NCBI GenBank assembly: GCA_028564925.1
Contig: CM053029.1
Location: forward strand, 586,623,668-586,687,667
Length of the DNA: 64,000 bases
Direction of reading: 5' to 3'
Source of the DNA: Lithobates sylvaticus
Lineage: Eukaryota > Chordata > Amphibia > Anura > Ranidae
Shown in pieces: positions 1-9,842 of the stretch. Position 1 is the first letter of the stretch, and every line of letters starts with the position of its first letter. The notes under the pieces are model-generated. The model made no database searches. It was not told the DNA's origin and was given only the letters and a program-made list of their open reading frames with translations. The position numbers were made by a program, and so were the translations under genes.

Positions 1-186
1 GTCCCCTGGGACACTTTTTATGGCAATAACTTGCATATAAGCCTTTAAAATGAGCGGTTTTGATTTTTCATGTTCGCGTCCCATAGAATTTAACCGCGTT
101 TCTTGTTCGTACAAAATTTTTGTCTGTTCGCATGTTCTGGTGAGAACCGAACCTGGGGGGGGGGGGGGGTGTTCGGCTCATCCCTA
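1..186. mobile_element. hAT-like non-autonomous element, right end only
   Basis: The window opens inside a repeat that ends in ctcatccctag at about 186, preceded by a gaaccgaacc motif, a run of about 15 G and gttcggctc. Read on the other strand the end is tagggatgagc, which I recognise as the terminus of an abundant frog hAT-like family. The other end lies before the window, so the target duplication cannot be tested. Confidence 0.55.
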
Positions 187-1059
187 GCCTAGTATTAAAA
201 AGTTTAATAGTTTCCTAAGACCAGCATGTGTCCTATAATACTAGTGTCTTTATTAGCATCCTATGATACACGTCAGGATGAGCAAATGTTCCATTGGGGA
301 TCTATTCTCCATATGTCAGGATCCTGAATTAAGTTTTACCCAGCCTTTGAAGATCACAAGACAGGAAAATACAGCCACTTGATCAGGACATTCGGCCATA
401 TGTGCTGAGCACAGCGCAGACAGTTTAACAGAAAAGTTAAGTAACAAATAAGGTGAAATGAGGAAACCAGAGTTAATATGTCATGTGACAACTTCTTGTG
501 TTCCATTATTTCAACCTTTCCTCCTATTTTTCGTTAGATCCAACCGGAGCCAAGGCTGGTAACAGATATCTCAGCGTAGGCTTATTTAAAAATGGAATAA
601 AAACAGGAAAATAGAACAGCGAGAGATAGGAAGAGAAGTCTGAAACAATAATTCATAAAATGTATCTTGTAAAACTGCTTTCAATTGCATCTAAAATAAA
701 TTGTTTGATATTCGAGGCCATCTAGGGTTTACAGATTCATAACATCGCACTTAAGGCTGTTAAGAAATCCTAAGAGCGAATAAATAGTAATAACACATCT
801 GCACTATAATGGTGGTCCGGTAGGAAGCTCAAAAAATAGGATAATTTGTGTGAGAGACACTACATCTAATGTATAATAGCTGAAACAACTTAATACTGAG
901 AGAATCATCAACCCCAAAAATATTGGAGAAGAGAAAGTGAGGAAAATGTGGGTGTTCAAGGATGGTCTTTCAGAATTTAAATTTGGACAAAGAAAATGTT
1001 GTAGGCCAGCATACGTTACACAAAAATACAGAGGGGAATTTTTTAATATGTGCCGCATC
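187..1059. other. no recognisable gene or repeat
   Basis: About 870 bases of moderately AT-rich sequence. The short ORFs here (68-91 codons) show no family motif, and I see no terminal repeats or tandem structure. It may be old, decayed repeat or unique intergenic DNA. Confidence 0.4.
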
Positions 1060-1070
1060 CTATATTGAAA

Positions 1071-1199
1071 AAGAAACAAAAGGGGTCCCTATGAGGTGGA
1101 CTTTTAAGGCACAGAATGTTTTTTACCCCACAAAGAGAATTTGCATAGTATATGTTAAAGATTTATAAATCATTTATTACAAAAGCAAATAATAACATT
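1071..1199 (+). repeat. left arm of a long inverted repeat
   Basis: This segment (gaaacaaaagg, then tatgaggtggacttttaagg, then aaagatttataaatcattt) reappears inverted at about 3866-3997 with roughly 90% identity by eye. The two arms enclose the composite minisatellite element. A relative of the same sequence (tgccttaaaagtcc followed by aggggatac) also lies at 29372-29402. The arms may be the long terminal repeats of one element, or two copies of one retroposon in opposite orientations. Confidence 0.6.
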
Positions 1200-1270
1200 A
1201 AAATACAGAATTTATCGGCGTATAACACGCGGCAGCGTATAACACGCCCCCCCAAGTTTAGGAGGGAGTT

Positions 1271-1672
1271 TTAAAGCGGTTGCATAGTTAAAAATTTACT
1301 ATTACCTACGGGTAAGCCTATAATAAGGCTTACCTGTAGGTAAAAAAAAATATCTCCTAAACCTGTACGGTTTAGGAGATATTCCTGACTGCAGCGGCGT
1401 ATGCGCACGGGGGATTCACGACTGAAAGTCCGGCAGAATCCGGACCTCGCCGGGAAGAAGTCACCCATGCACATGCGCGGGAGTGACGACATTGCGGCTC
1501 CAGCCACTTACAGCGCTGGAGGCGCGATACCCGGAAGAGTTACCGACGCCACGTTCTAAGGTAAGTATTTCATAATGAGCTAGTATGCGGTGCATACTAG
1601 CTCATTATGCCTTTTCCCTTACAGGTATATACAAAAAAAAAAAAACTGTCAGCGGGTTTACTCCCACTTTAA
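1271..1672. mobile_element. TTAA-ended hairpin-rich element, nested in composite element
   Basis: The insert starts ttaaagcggttg and ends gggtttactcccactttaa, so its ends are imperfect inverted repeats with TTAA at both sides. That suggests a TTAA target duplication, as in piggyBac or Kolobok transposons. Inside are three hairpins: about 20 bp per arm at 1302-1343, a perfect 15 bp stem at 1349-1383, and a perfect 18 bp stem with a 3-base loop at 1571-1609. I recognise the family as a common ranid repeat, but not its autonomous partner. Confidence 0.6.
1561..1624 (+). other. intron-like GT-AG cassette around a perfect hairpin
   Basis: A strong donor-like site (aag|gtaagtat) is followed by the 18-bp hairpin 1571-1609 and then a pyrimidine-rich acceptor-like site (cttttcccttacag|g). 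The hairpin would bring the two sites together. At 64 bases it is about the smallest size a vertebrate spliceosome is known to use. No flanking coding sequence supports a real exon, so splicing is only a possibility. Confidence 0.35.
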
Positions 1673-1740
1673 GGAAAAAAACTTTTAGGAGGGAAGTTTA
1701 AGGAAAAAAACTTACATTTAAATGCCCATCAATGCAGCCT

Positions 1741-3424
1741 TGTCAGTTCCACCTGCAGCCATGTCAGTTCCACCTGCAGCCTTGTCCCAAATCCACCTGC
1801 AGCCTTGTCCCAGTTCCACCTGCAGCCTTGTCCCAGTTCCACCTGCAGCCTTGTCCCAGTTCCACCTGCAGCCTTGTCCCAGTTCCACCTGCAGCCTTGT
1901 CCCAGTTCCACCTGCAGCCTTGTCAGTTCCACCTGCACCCTTGTCCCAAATCCACCTGCAGCCTTGTCAGTTCCACCTGCAGCCTTGTCCCAGTTCCACC
2001 TGCAGCCTTGTCAGTTCCACCTGCAGCCTTGTCAGTTCCACCTGCACCCTTGTCCCAAATCCACCTGCAGCCTTGTCAGTTCCACCTGCAGCCTTGTCCC
2101 AGTTCCACCTGCAGCCTTGTCCCAGTTCCACCTGCAGCCTTGTCAGTTCCACCTGCAGCCTTGTCAGTTCCACCTGTACCCTTGTCCCAAATCCACCTGC
2201 AGCCTTGTCCCAGTTCCACCTGCAGCCTTGTCAGTTCCACCTGCAGCCTTGTCAGTTCCACCTGCACCCTTGTCCCAAATCCACCTGCAGCCTTGTCCCA
2301 GTTCCACCTGCAGCCTTGTCAGTTCCACCTGCACCCTTGTCCCAAATCCACCTGCAGCCTTGTCAGTTCCACCTGCAGCCTTGTCCCAGTTCCACCTGCA
2401 GCCTTGTCCCAGTTCCACCTGCAGCCTTGTCAGTTCCACCTGCAGCCTTGTCAGTTCCACCTGTACCCTTGTCCCAAATCCACCTGCAGCCTTGTCCCAG
2501 TTCCACCTGCAGCCTTGTCAGTTCCACCTGCAGCCTTGTCCCAAATCCACCTGCAGCCTTGTCCCAGTTCCACCTGCAGCCTTGTCCCAGTTCCACCTGC
2601 AGCCTTGTCCCAGTTCCACCTGCAGCCTTGTCCCAGTTCCACCTGCAGCCTTGTCCCAGTTCCACCTGCAGCCTTGTCAGTTCCACCTGCACCCTTGTCC
2701 CAAATCCACCTGCAGCCTTGTCAGTTCCACCTGCAGCCTTGTCCCAGTTCCACCTGCAGCCTTGTCAGTTCCACCTGCAGCCTTGTCAGTTCCACCTGCA
2801 CCCTTGTCCCAAATCCACCTGCAGCCTTGTCAGTTCCACCTGCAGCCTTGTCCCAGTTCCACCTGCAGCCTTGTCCCAGTTCCACCTGCAGCCTTGTCAG
2901 TTCCACCTGCAGCCTTGTCAGTTCCACCTGTACCCTTGTCCCAAATCCACCTGCAGCCTTGTCCCAGTTCCACCTGCAGCCTTGTCAGTTCCACCTGCAG
3001 CCTTGTCAGTTCCACCTGCACCCTTGTCCCAAATCCACCTGCAGCCTTGTCCCAGTTCCACCTGCAGCCTTGTCAGTTCCACCTGCACCCTTGTCCCAAA
3101 TCCACCTGCAGCCTTGTCAGTTCCACCTGCAGCCTTGTCCCAGTTCACCTGCAGCCTTGTCCCAGTTCCACCTGCAGCCTTGTCAGTTCCACCTGCAGCC
3201 TTGTCAGTTCCACCTGTACCCTTGTCCCAAATCCACCTGCAGCCTTGTCCCAGTTCCACCTGCAGCCTTGTCAGTTCCACCTGCAGCCTTGTCAGTTCCA
3301 CCTGCACCCTTGTCCCAAATCCACCTGCAGCCTTGTCCCAGTTCCACCTGCAGCCTTGCCCCAGTTCCACCTGCAGCCTTGCCCCAGTTCCACCTGCAGC
3401 CTTGCCCCAGTTCCACCTGCAGAA
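1741..3424 (+). repeat. 21/23-bp minisatellite with PstI/E-box core
   Basis: About 75 tandem units of agccttgtcccagttccacc plus tgc, in 23-bp form or in a 21-bp form lacking cc. Variants have caaatcc, gcaccc or gtaccc. Each standard unit carries ctgcag and an E-box, cacctg. No stop codon falls in any forward frame, so ORFs of 565-634 codons run through the array in all three frames; these are composition artefacts. Identical reverse-strand blocks at 1967-2520 and 2721-3274 show an internal duplication with a shift of 754 bp. Confidence 0.93.
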
Positions 3425-3540
3425 TTTAAAAATGGCACTGCCGAAATACAGAGCCGGATGTCCTGTGTACCTCGGCGGCGATCGATAGTTCTCGTCGGCT
3501 TTCGGCCGCTCTTGTTGGCTTTCAGCCTCTCTCGTCGGCT

Positions 3541-3648
3541 TTCGGACGTTTTCGGAGGCTTTCGGCCATTCTCGGCGGCTCATGCAGGACTGCGAGAGCT
3601 GCCGAGAATGGCCGAAAGCGGTCTAAGGCCTCCGAGAACGTCCGAAAG
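3541..3648. repeat. GC-rich fold-back of ttcgg/ccgaa motifs
   Basis: Sequence built from repeats of gctttcgg and gccgaaag. The half at 3541-3581 (acgttttcggaggctttcgg, then ccattctcgg) is inverted at 3605-3648 with a short interruption. It lies in the distal part of composite element copy 1 and has no coding meaning. Confidence 0.6.
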
Positions 3649-3865
3649 TGGCCGAAAGCCTCCGAGAATGGCCGGAGAGGCTCAGAATCGGCGGGGGATT
3701 GGCGTATAACACGCACCCATGATTTTCCCCTGATTTTTAGGGGGAAAAAGTGCGTGTTACACCCTGGGTGTGAGAAATCTTTTGACTATGATGTATATCT
3801 ATATTCTGTGGTTATTTTGAATGATGTTCAAACACTTCATATTTTTATCCTCAATATATTTATGT

Positions 3866-3997
3866 AGATGTTATTATTTTCTTTTGTAATAAATGATCTA
3901 TAAATCTTTAATATATACTATCTAAATTCTCTTTCTGGGGTAAAAAACAGTCTGTGCCTTAAAAGTCCACCTCATAGGGGATCTCCCTTTTGTTTCT
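3866..3997 (-). repeat. right arm of the long inverted repeat
   Basis: This is the inverted partner of 1071-1199: ttgtaataaatgatctataa, then ggggtaaaaaacag and gccttaaaagtccacctcat. The match stops at about the tttgtttctt motif near 3997. Confidence 0.6.
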
Positions 3998-5020
3998 TAA
4001 TTTGGACAAATGACCTATATACCGTAATATAAAAAAATCCATAATTTTATTACAAAATATTAAGAATTGAACAATCAGTAGGATGGAACAACTTTCCATT
4101 GATCAACCACAAATAAAACCATTAAGGCAATAGACAGAAGCAATTGTCTTTCTACACATTTCACCATCACAGCAGCTTCCTCAGTGTTAGAGATTTCTTC
4201 TTCTGAGACAAGTCCTAATATCAACAATTTAAGTCAGATGGGTTCACCATGTCTAACTGGGCTATGGGGAGGCTGAAGAAAGGGATCCAAGGCAATGATG
4301 GCCTCCAATGTGCATAAAGCAGAATGGGGGAAAGGTAGCAACAATCAACTGTAATTCTTAAGGGCTGGAACCATGGCGATTACAGCTGTGTAATTCCAAG
4401 ATGGTATAACCGTAGTGGTGGTCAGAGCATAAGCATGGGTTGGCGTCTGAACAATTCCTGATTATGTGCACAGCATCAAGCGGTATACACCAATATCTGT
4501 TACATGCCACTTCTTTAGTAGTCCTCATGCCTCCCAAGGACCCAAGGCAGGCATTAAAAAATATATATATATTTGTCACAGCAGCTATTCAGGTCTTTGG
4601 GGGGGGGGGGGTCAGTTAATACTTGAATTTTAACAAATCTGGGGGGCTCGTCTGGGGTATGGTGCTTCACTTGGTTGCTTAGAGTTTACACACCTTGACT
4701 TACAATGAAACGTATTTCTAGGACAAGTAGGTGGGGAAATTTTCTGAACTTTCCAGAATAAATACCCAGCAGCCTTCACAGGAACATCCCTTGCAGCACC
4801 ACCCTGTCCCTCTGTTCTTTAGCCACCAACATGGTAAAACCTGCACCCCTTCCACACTGATCCCACCTTTTTAACCCTTTTTCTGACCTGTTCCTCCTCT
4901 AGTTGTGCCGACCCTCTATCCATTTGCTCTTTTCCGGGTCTCTCTCTTTACCTGTTGGAATAAAGAGCAGGAGAGTTAAACACTCTGTAAATCCGTAAAT
5001 TCTTTGTTATGTATTAAATG

Positions 5021-5024
<4 letters not shown>
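3998..5024. other. no recognisable gene; simple-sequence runs only
   Basis: About 1 kb with no long ORF, no terminal repeats that I can pair, a G-run at about 4600 and a short ta-run at about 4561. Nothing here can be named. Confidence 0.4.

Positions 5025-5070
<46 letters not shown>
5025..5070. repeat. (TA)n(CA)n microsatellite
   Basis: An alternating ta tract runs directly into a ca tract and abuts the end of the Tc1 element. TA-rich DNA is the usual Tc1 target. Confidence 0.9.
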
Positions 5071-5071
<1 letters not shown>

Positions 5072-5950
5072 TATTTCACAGAAGTGAGTACACCCCTCAC
5101 ATTTTTGTAAATATTTTATTATATCTTTCATGTGACAACACTGAAGAAATTACACTTTCCTACAATGTAAAGTAGTGAGTGTAGAGCTTGTATAACAGTG
5201 ATAAAACACACAGCCATTAATGTCTAAACTGCTGGCAACAAAAGTGAGTACACCTCTAAGTGAAAATATCCAAATTGGGCCCATAGTATCCCAAAGTATC
5301 AACATTTTGTGTGGCCACCATTATTTTCCAGTACTGCCTTAACCCTCTTGAGCATGGAGTTCACCAGTGCTTCACAGGTTGCCACTGGAGTCCTGTTCCA
5401 CGCCATGACATCATGGAGCTGGTGGATGTTAGAGACCTTGCGCTCCTCCACCTTCCATTTGAGGAAGCCCCACAGATACTCAATAGGGTTTAGGTATGGA
5501 GACATGCTTGGCCAGTCCATCACCTTTACCCTCAGCTTCTTTAGCAAGACAGTGGTCATCTTGAAGGTGTGTTTGGGGTCGTTATCATGTTGGAATACTG
5601 CCCCGCAGCCCAGTCTCTGAAGGGAGGGGATCATGCTCTTCAGTATGTCACAGTACATGTTGGCATTCATGGTTCCCTCATTGAACTGTAGCTCCCCAGT
5701 GCCGGAAGCACTCATGCAGCCCCAGACCATGACACTCCCACCACCATGCTTGACTGTAGACAAGACACACTTGACTTTGTACTCCTCACCTAGTTGGCAT
5801 CAAACACGCTTGACACCATCTTAACCAAATAAGTTTATCTTGGTCTCATCAGACCATAGAACATGGTTTCAGTAATCCATGTCCTTAGTAGGTAGGAGAA
5901 CCACTGCTCCAGGATAATCCACACAACTGAGGTTTGCAGCTTCTCCTAGG
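5070..5950 (-). mobile_element. Tc1/mariner element, 5' part missing
   Basis: The left end (cagtatttcacagaagtgag, then tacacccctcac) is the 3' terminus of a minus-strand Tc1-like element, and a second gtgagtacacct motif lies at 5244. The transposase runs leftwards from about 5950. Transposase-like sequence continues upstream of 5763 with stops (etmfygl-type motif) until the match is lost near 5950, where different repeat DNA begins. The promoter-side terminal repeat is absent, so the copy is dead. Confidence 0.85.
5299..5763 (-). pseudogene. Tc1-like transposase, C-terminal half
   Basis: This 154-codon stretch is the C-terminal half of a DDE transposase of about 340 residues that would cut and paste the element at TA sites. 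HGGGSVMVWGCMS begins at residue 6, QHDNDPKHT (second catalytic Asp) lies at about 58-66, and MSPYLNPIEYLWG (catalytic Glu) at about 86-98, which is the DD34E spacing of Tc1. The DNA-binding helix-turn-helix half and the first catalytic Asp are missing from the open frame. The methionine at 5763 is only the first in frame after a stop, not the native start. The end (NNGGHTKC) is the usual Tc1 C terminus. Confidence 0.88.
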
Positions 5951-6126
5951 ATAGAGAGACCCAGGTGCAGGCACGGCACATACTAATGACGATAGATTGA
6001 AAGACTCTGGATGGCCGCACTCCAAAATAAACCGCCTCCCTAGCCTTTACGTCCCACCATTGGCCCGGCCTTGTGTCCATCATAGGAGCTGGGCCAAGGG
6101 GAGGGACGGGGGCGTTACTGTGAGCG

Positions 6127-6433
6127 AAGCCAGCTCGGTCTATGTCGGTGGTGGCGGGAGGAGCCGAAGATCTCGGTGGCGGCGGCGGGAGGAGCCGAAG
6201 ATCTCAGCGGAGGCAGTGGGAGGAGCCGAAGATTGCAGCGGCGGCGGGAGGAGCCGAAGATCTCGGCGGCAGCGGCGGGAGGAGCCGAAAATCTCGGCGG
6301 CATCGGCGGGAGGAGCCGAAGATCGCAGCGGCGGGAGGAGCCGAAGATCGCGGCGGCAGCGGCGGGAGGAGCCGAAGATCGTGGCGGCGGGAGGAGCCGA
6401 AGATCGCGGCGGGAGGAGCCGAAGATCGTGGCG
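6127..6433 (-). repeat. GC-rich minisatellite, ggaggagccgaagatc units
   Basis: About 14 units built on gcgggaggagccgaagatc with variable ggc/gca filler, so unit length varies (mainly 18, 21 or 24 bp). Many unit lengths are multiples of three, which gives long Arg/Ser/Glu-rich ORFs on the plus strand. I treat these as artefacts. The units carry GC boxes. Confidence 0.85.
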
Positions 6434-6474
6434 GTAAGTTTAAAAATAAAATTAAACCATGCTGCAATTTTGGG

Positions 6475-6655
6475 GAAGGCTGCAGGGGGACAGTGTAAAG
6501 CTTCAGGGGGACAGTGCAAGGCTTCAGGGGGACAATGCAAGGCTTCAGGGGGACAGTACAAGGCTGCAGGGGGACAGTGCAAGGCTGCAGAGGGACAGTG
6601 CAAGGCTGCAGGGGGACAGTGCAAGGCTGCAGGGGGACAGTGGAAGGCTGCATTA
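6475..6655 (-). repeat. 21-bp minisatellite, gcttcagggggacagtgcaa units
   Basis: About eight units of aggctgcagggggacagtgc (21 bp with one further a). It sits in the same place in copy 2 as the 21/23-bp array in copy 1, and shares the gcagccttg core on the minus strand. Confidence 0.88.
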
Positions 6656-6884
6656 AAGGGCATTTAGATGTAAGTTTTTTCCTTAAACTTCCCTCCTAAA
6701 AGTTTTTTTCCTTAAACCTCCCTCCTAAACTTGGGGTGCGTGTTATACGCCGATAAATACGGTAAACATATTAGCATTTACACTGTCAGCTGTTCATACT
6801 AATAATACACTTCAAGTTCATGTGGGCAGAAAGACCTACCTGGCCAGCCGGGCTCACCTCCCGCTCTCAGAGGTCTGACCGTCT

Positions 6885-7020
6885 GGGCGCGAGGCTCTCA
6901 TCAGTTTCGTGGGCGGGGCTCTCATCCGTTCGGGGGCAGGGCTCTGATTAGTTTGGGGGTGGGGCTCTCACTGGTCCAAGGGCGGGGGGCTCTCATAGGT
7001 CTGGGGGAGGTGCTCTCAGT
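6885..7020. repeat. short minisatellite, ggggctctcat units
   Basis: About five imperfect units of roughly 26-30 bp, each with gggcggggctctcat-like sequence. No element ends are visible. Confidence 0.6.
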
Positions 7021-7511
7021 GCTCCCACTCGGTTTCTCTGCTGCTCCGAGCTAGCAGAGAAACTGGCTTCCGAAAGTATGGTAAAACAGAAGTCTCAACT
7101 GTATGCGGTAAGCATATTGTAAATTTTCTGATTTCTACTTGGGTCTCGGTGTGGATACTCCCAAAGATTGTAAGGGTTGTAAGGGTTCGTTTTTTTTTTC
7201 TTTAAATAACAAACATATCATACTTACCTCCACTGTGCAGCTTGTTTTGCACAGAGTAGCCCCGAACCTCCACTTCTGGTGTCCCCCGGCGTCTCCTTCA
7301 TCAATTAACCCCCTAGGATAAGCGCTCTCCCGGGGGATTACCCCGCCCCCTGCGTATTTGGATTTGATTGAAAGCAGCGGGAGCCAATGGCTGCGCTGCT
7401 ATCAATCTATCCAATGAAGAGCCGAGAAGCCCGGGCAGAGAGACAGCACGTCCCCGTGGGTCAAGAACCAGGGCTCAGGTAAGTAAAACGTGGGAGGGGG
7501 GGGGCGGTAAC

Positions 7512-8311
7512 TAGGGTTGCCACCTGTCCAGGATTCACCCGGACAGTTCAGGTTTGGAATCATGTGTCCAGGTTTCAGACTGTCTGAAACCCGGACACAT
7601 TATTCAGACTGGACTATGGCTTTCCAGCAGGGTTGCTGGCTGCCGTTGTCTAAGCTAAGAGTGTCTGTTACACTCTTTCATGCTGCCCAAAGCCAACACT
7701 AACAATGCCCCCCCAGACACACACACAGACGGGAGAGGAGAGAGGGCTCGACCTGCACCTCTTCCTCCAGGCCCTACCCCTCTGTGTCTGCCCACACTCC
7801 TTAGAAAAGTTGCAGGCTGGAAATTTGAAGTCCAGCAGCCTCAGATACATCTGGATGAGAGGTGCTGACTGCCAAGGGGTGAGTGAGCTCACCATCCATC
7901 CCTGTCTGTGACTGAAGTCTCCCCCCTTCTATCTCCTGCCTCTGAGTGAGTACACTAAGGTAAATCAGGGTTCTCAGAGCACTCCTTACATCAGAGTTCC
8001 CCTTCACACCAGAAGCCACAGTGTTCCCCCCTTACATCAGAGTGCTCGCCGTACATCAGAGTTCTCAGTGTTCCCCTTTAAATCAGGGTTCCCAGAGCAT
8101 CCCTTATGTTAGAATCCCCAGTGTTCTCCCTTACATCAGAGTCTGCAGAGTCCCCCCTTACAGTGAAAGGGAACTCTGCGAGTTCAGATGTAAAGGGGAA
8201 ACTCTGTGGACTATTTAATAGCAAAATATATGTATAGTTTATACTACAAAAGAAATTACTGTGCGCCGCTAAAGTGTTCGGGTTTGACTTGAAGAAAAGG
8301 TGGCAACCCTA
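7512..8311. mobile_element. hAT non-autonomous element with 8-bp target duplication
   Basis: The ends are inverted: tagggttgccacct at 7512 and aggtggcaacccta ending at 8311. Flanks are gcggtaac (7504-7511) and ccggtaac (8312-8319), a 7/8 match. The 8-bp duplication and the tagggttgcc end are hAT hallmarks. The 800-bp interior holds a ca-rich stretch and imperfect repeats of ttacatcagagtt (about 7978-8155). No transposase is encoded, so it would have depended on an element elsewhere. Confidence 0.88.
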
Positions 8312-8833
8312 CCGGTAACTGCCAGGTGTTTTTTCACCTTAAATATAATTGACCCAACATTATGTTGTATTATATTTTTCCTCATTGAGGCAAACAGCAC
8401 AAATCAGATTATACCTGCTGATATAGTCTAATATAAACATCAGGTCAAAGGCTGATGGGTGGTGGATCCAAACAGAACGGGGGTAACCCTACTAACCATT
8501 ACTCACACTAATCCCACTGCAGAAAAGCATTGTTTTTGATATTCTGTGTACATGCCAGGCATATTTGATTTGTAAAAAGTATACATAGATTTTCACAAGT
8601 GGAAGATTGATTAATATGTCAATAGACCACATTCCTTCTATTTTCCCAACCTAGCTCAATAAAAGCAATGAAGATGATATATTAAACCTGGCAGAAAGTA
8701 ATTTGTAGATGCTTGCTTACATTCTCTAACTTGCACTACAAAAGTAATGGCTACAATCTGAATACACTATATTGTCAAAAGTATTGGGACACTTGCCTTT
8801 ACACGCACATGAACTTAAATGATGCCCCAGTCC

Positions 8834-9250
8834 CAGTACACACGGTCGGAAATTCCGACCACAAAATCCGTCTGATTTTTTCTGAAGGATTTTGTCCGAC
8901 AATGGTGTTGCATACACATGGTCGGACAAAGTTGTCGGAAAATCCGATCATTCTGAACGTGGTGACGTTCATTGCGTACGACGGAATTACGTAGAGGCTA
9001 TTAGCCAATAGCTTTGGTCTTATAATTTCAGCTGAGCATGCGTGGCACTTTGTCCGTCGGAATTCTCTACACACGATCGGAAAAAGTCTGATCAGATTTT
9101 GTTGTCGGAAAATTTGAGAGCAGGATCTCAAATTTTTTCCGTCGAAAATTCCGACGAAAAAAGTCCGATGGAGCCCACACACGGGTGGATTTTCTGACAA
9201 CATGGTCCGATCGGACATTTTTCGGAATTTCCGACCGTGTGTACGGGGCA
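8834..9250. mobile_element. Harbinger-like MITE, copy a
   Basis: The start is tacacacggtcggaaattcc-like and the end is gaccgtgtgtacggggca, followed by tta. The interior alternates cggaaaatt and aattttccg motifs, and a gagcatgcg motif lies at its middle. It lies in the Tc1 copy. The left edge is blurred. Confidence 0.75.
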
Positions 9251-9440
9251 TTAGTATTTAGTGTTCAATATTGAGTTGGCCCACCCTTTGCAGCTATAAC
9301 AGCTTCACCTCTTCTGGGAAGGCCGTCCCCAAGTTTTAGGAGTGTGTCTATGGGAATGTTTGACCATCCTTCCAGGAGCGCATTTGTGAGGTAAGGCACT
9401 GATTTGGATGAGAAGGCCTGGCTCTCAGTCTCCACCCTAA

Positions 9441-9842
9441 TGCCGCGTACACGCGAGCGGAATTTCCATCGGAAAAATCTTGGATGGAAGCTTGGCTTGC
9501 ATACACACGGTCACACAAAAGTTTGCTGAACTTTTGACCGTCAAGAACGCAGTGACATACAACACTACGACGAACTGAGAAAATTAAGTTCAATGCTTCC
9601 GAGCATGCGTCTAATTGTTTCCGAGCATGCGTAGGAATTTTGCGCGTTGGAAGTGGTACAGACGATCGGAATTTCCAATCAGAAGTTTTTTCGATAGAAA
9701 AATTGAGAACATGCTCTCAATCTTTTGCTGGCGATAATTCCACCAGCAAAAGTCCGATGGAGCATACACACGGTCGCATTTTCGGACCAAAAGCTCTCAT
9801 TGGACTTTTGCTGGCGTAATTTTCGCTCGTGTGTATGGGGCA
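9441..9842. mobile_element. Harbinger-like MITE, copy b, TAA target duplication
   Basis: The ends are tgccgcgtacacgcgagcgg and cgctcgtgtgtatggggca, with taa at 9438-9440 and at 9843-9845. Removing the MITE and one taa restores the Tc1 text (ccctaattcatccc). The 3-bp TAA duplication points to PIF-Harbinger. It is 402 bp long and non-coding. Confidence 0.85.

Larger units (their letters stand above)
1213..3761 (+). mobile_element. composite element with gcgtataacacgc ends, copy 1
   Basis: The left end reads cggcgtataacacgc (partly duplicated), then aagtttaggagggag. After a nested insertion the element resumes at about 1673 with aaggaaaaaaacttttagg and continues into acttacatttaaatgccc and a minisatellite. 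The right end is a small fold-back: gcgtataacacgcac at 3702, ttttcccc/ggggaaaa arms, and gtgcgtgtta at 3750. The same terminal block occurs in opposite orientation at 6655-6764, so this is a real repeat family. There is no coding capacity. I cannot assign the superfamily with confidence; the ends look like a DNA-transposon MITE. Confidence 0.6.
6070..6764 (-). mobile_element. composite element with gcgtataacacgc ends, copy 2
   Basis: On the minus strand this begins at 6764 with taccgtatttatcggcgtat, continues aacacgcacccc, then aagtttaggagggag, aaggaaaaaaacttttagg and acttacatctaaatgccc. It matches the left part of copy 1 through the start of the minisatellite. The minisatellite unit differs (gcagccttgcactgtccccc plus t, 21 bp), followed by a second, GC-rich minisatellite at 6127-6433. 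The far end is not clear; I place it near 6070. There is no coding capacity. Confidence 0.6.

Noticed and set aside
1561-1624. A true host intron
   Set aside because: No coding exon lies on either side and the whole cassette is within a transposon-like repeat. Kept only as an intron-like feature.
1722-3709. Three overlapping ORFs of 565-634 codons on the plus strand as a repetitive protein gene
   Set aside because: They exist in all three frames because the minisatellite unit contains no stop. No start context, signal peptide or non-repeat domain supports any one of them.
6115-6667. Arg/Ser/Glu-rich and Pro/Ala-rich ORFs (118-182 codons)
   Set aside because: They are reads of two minisatellites in composite element copy 2.
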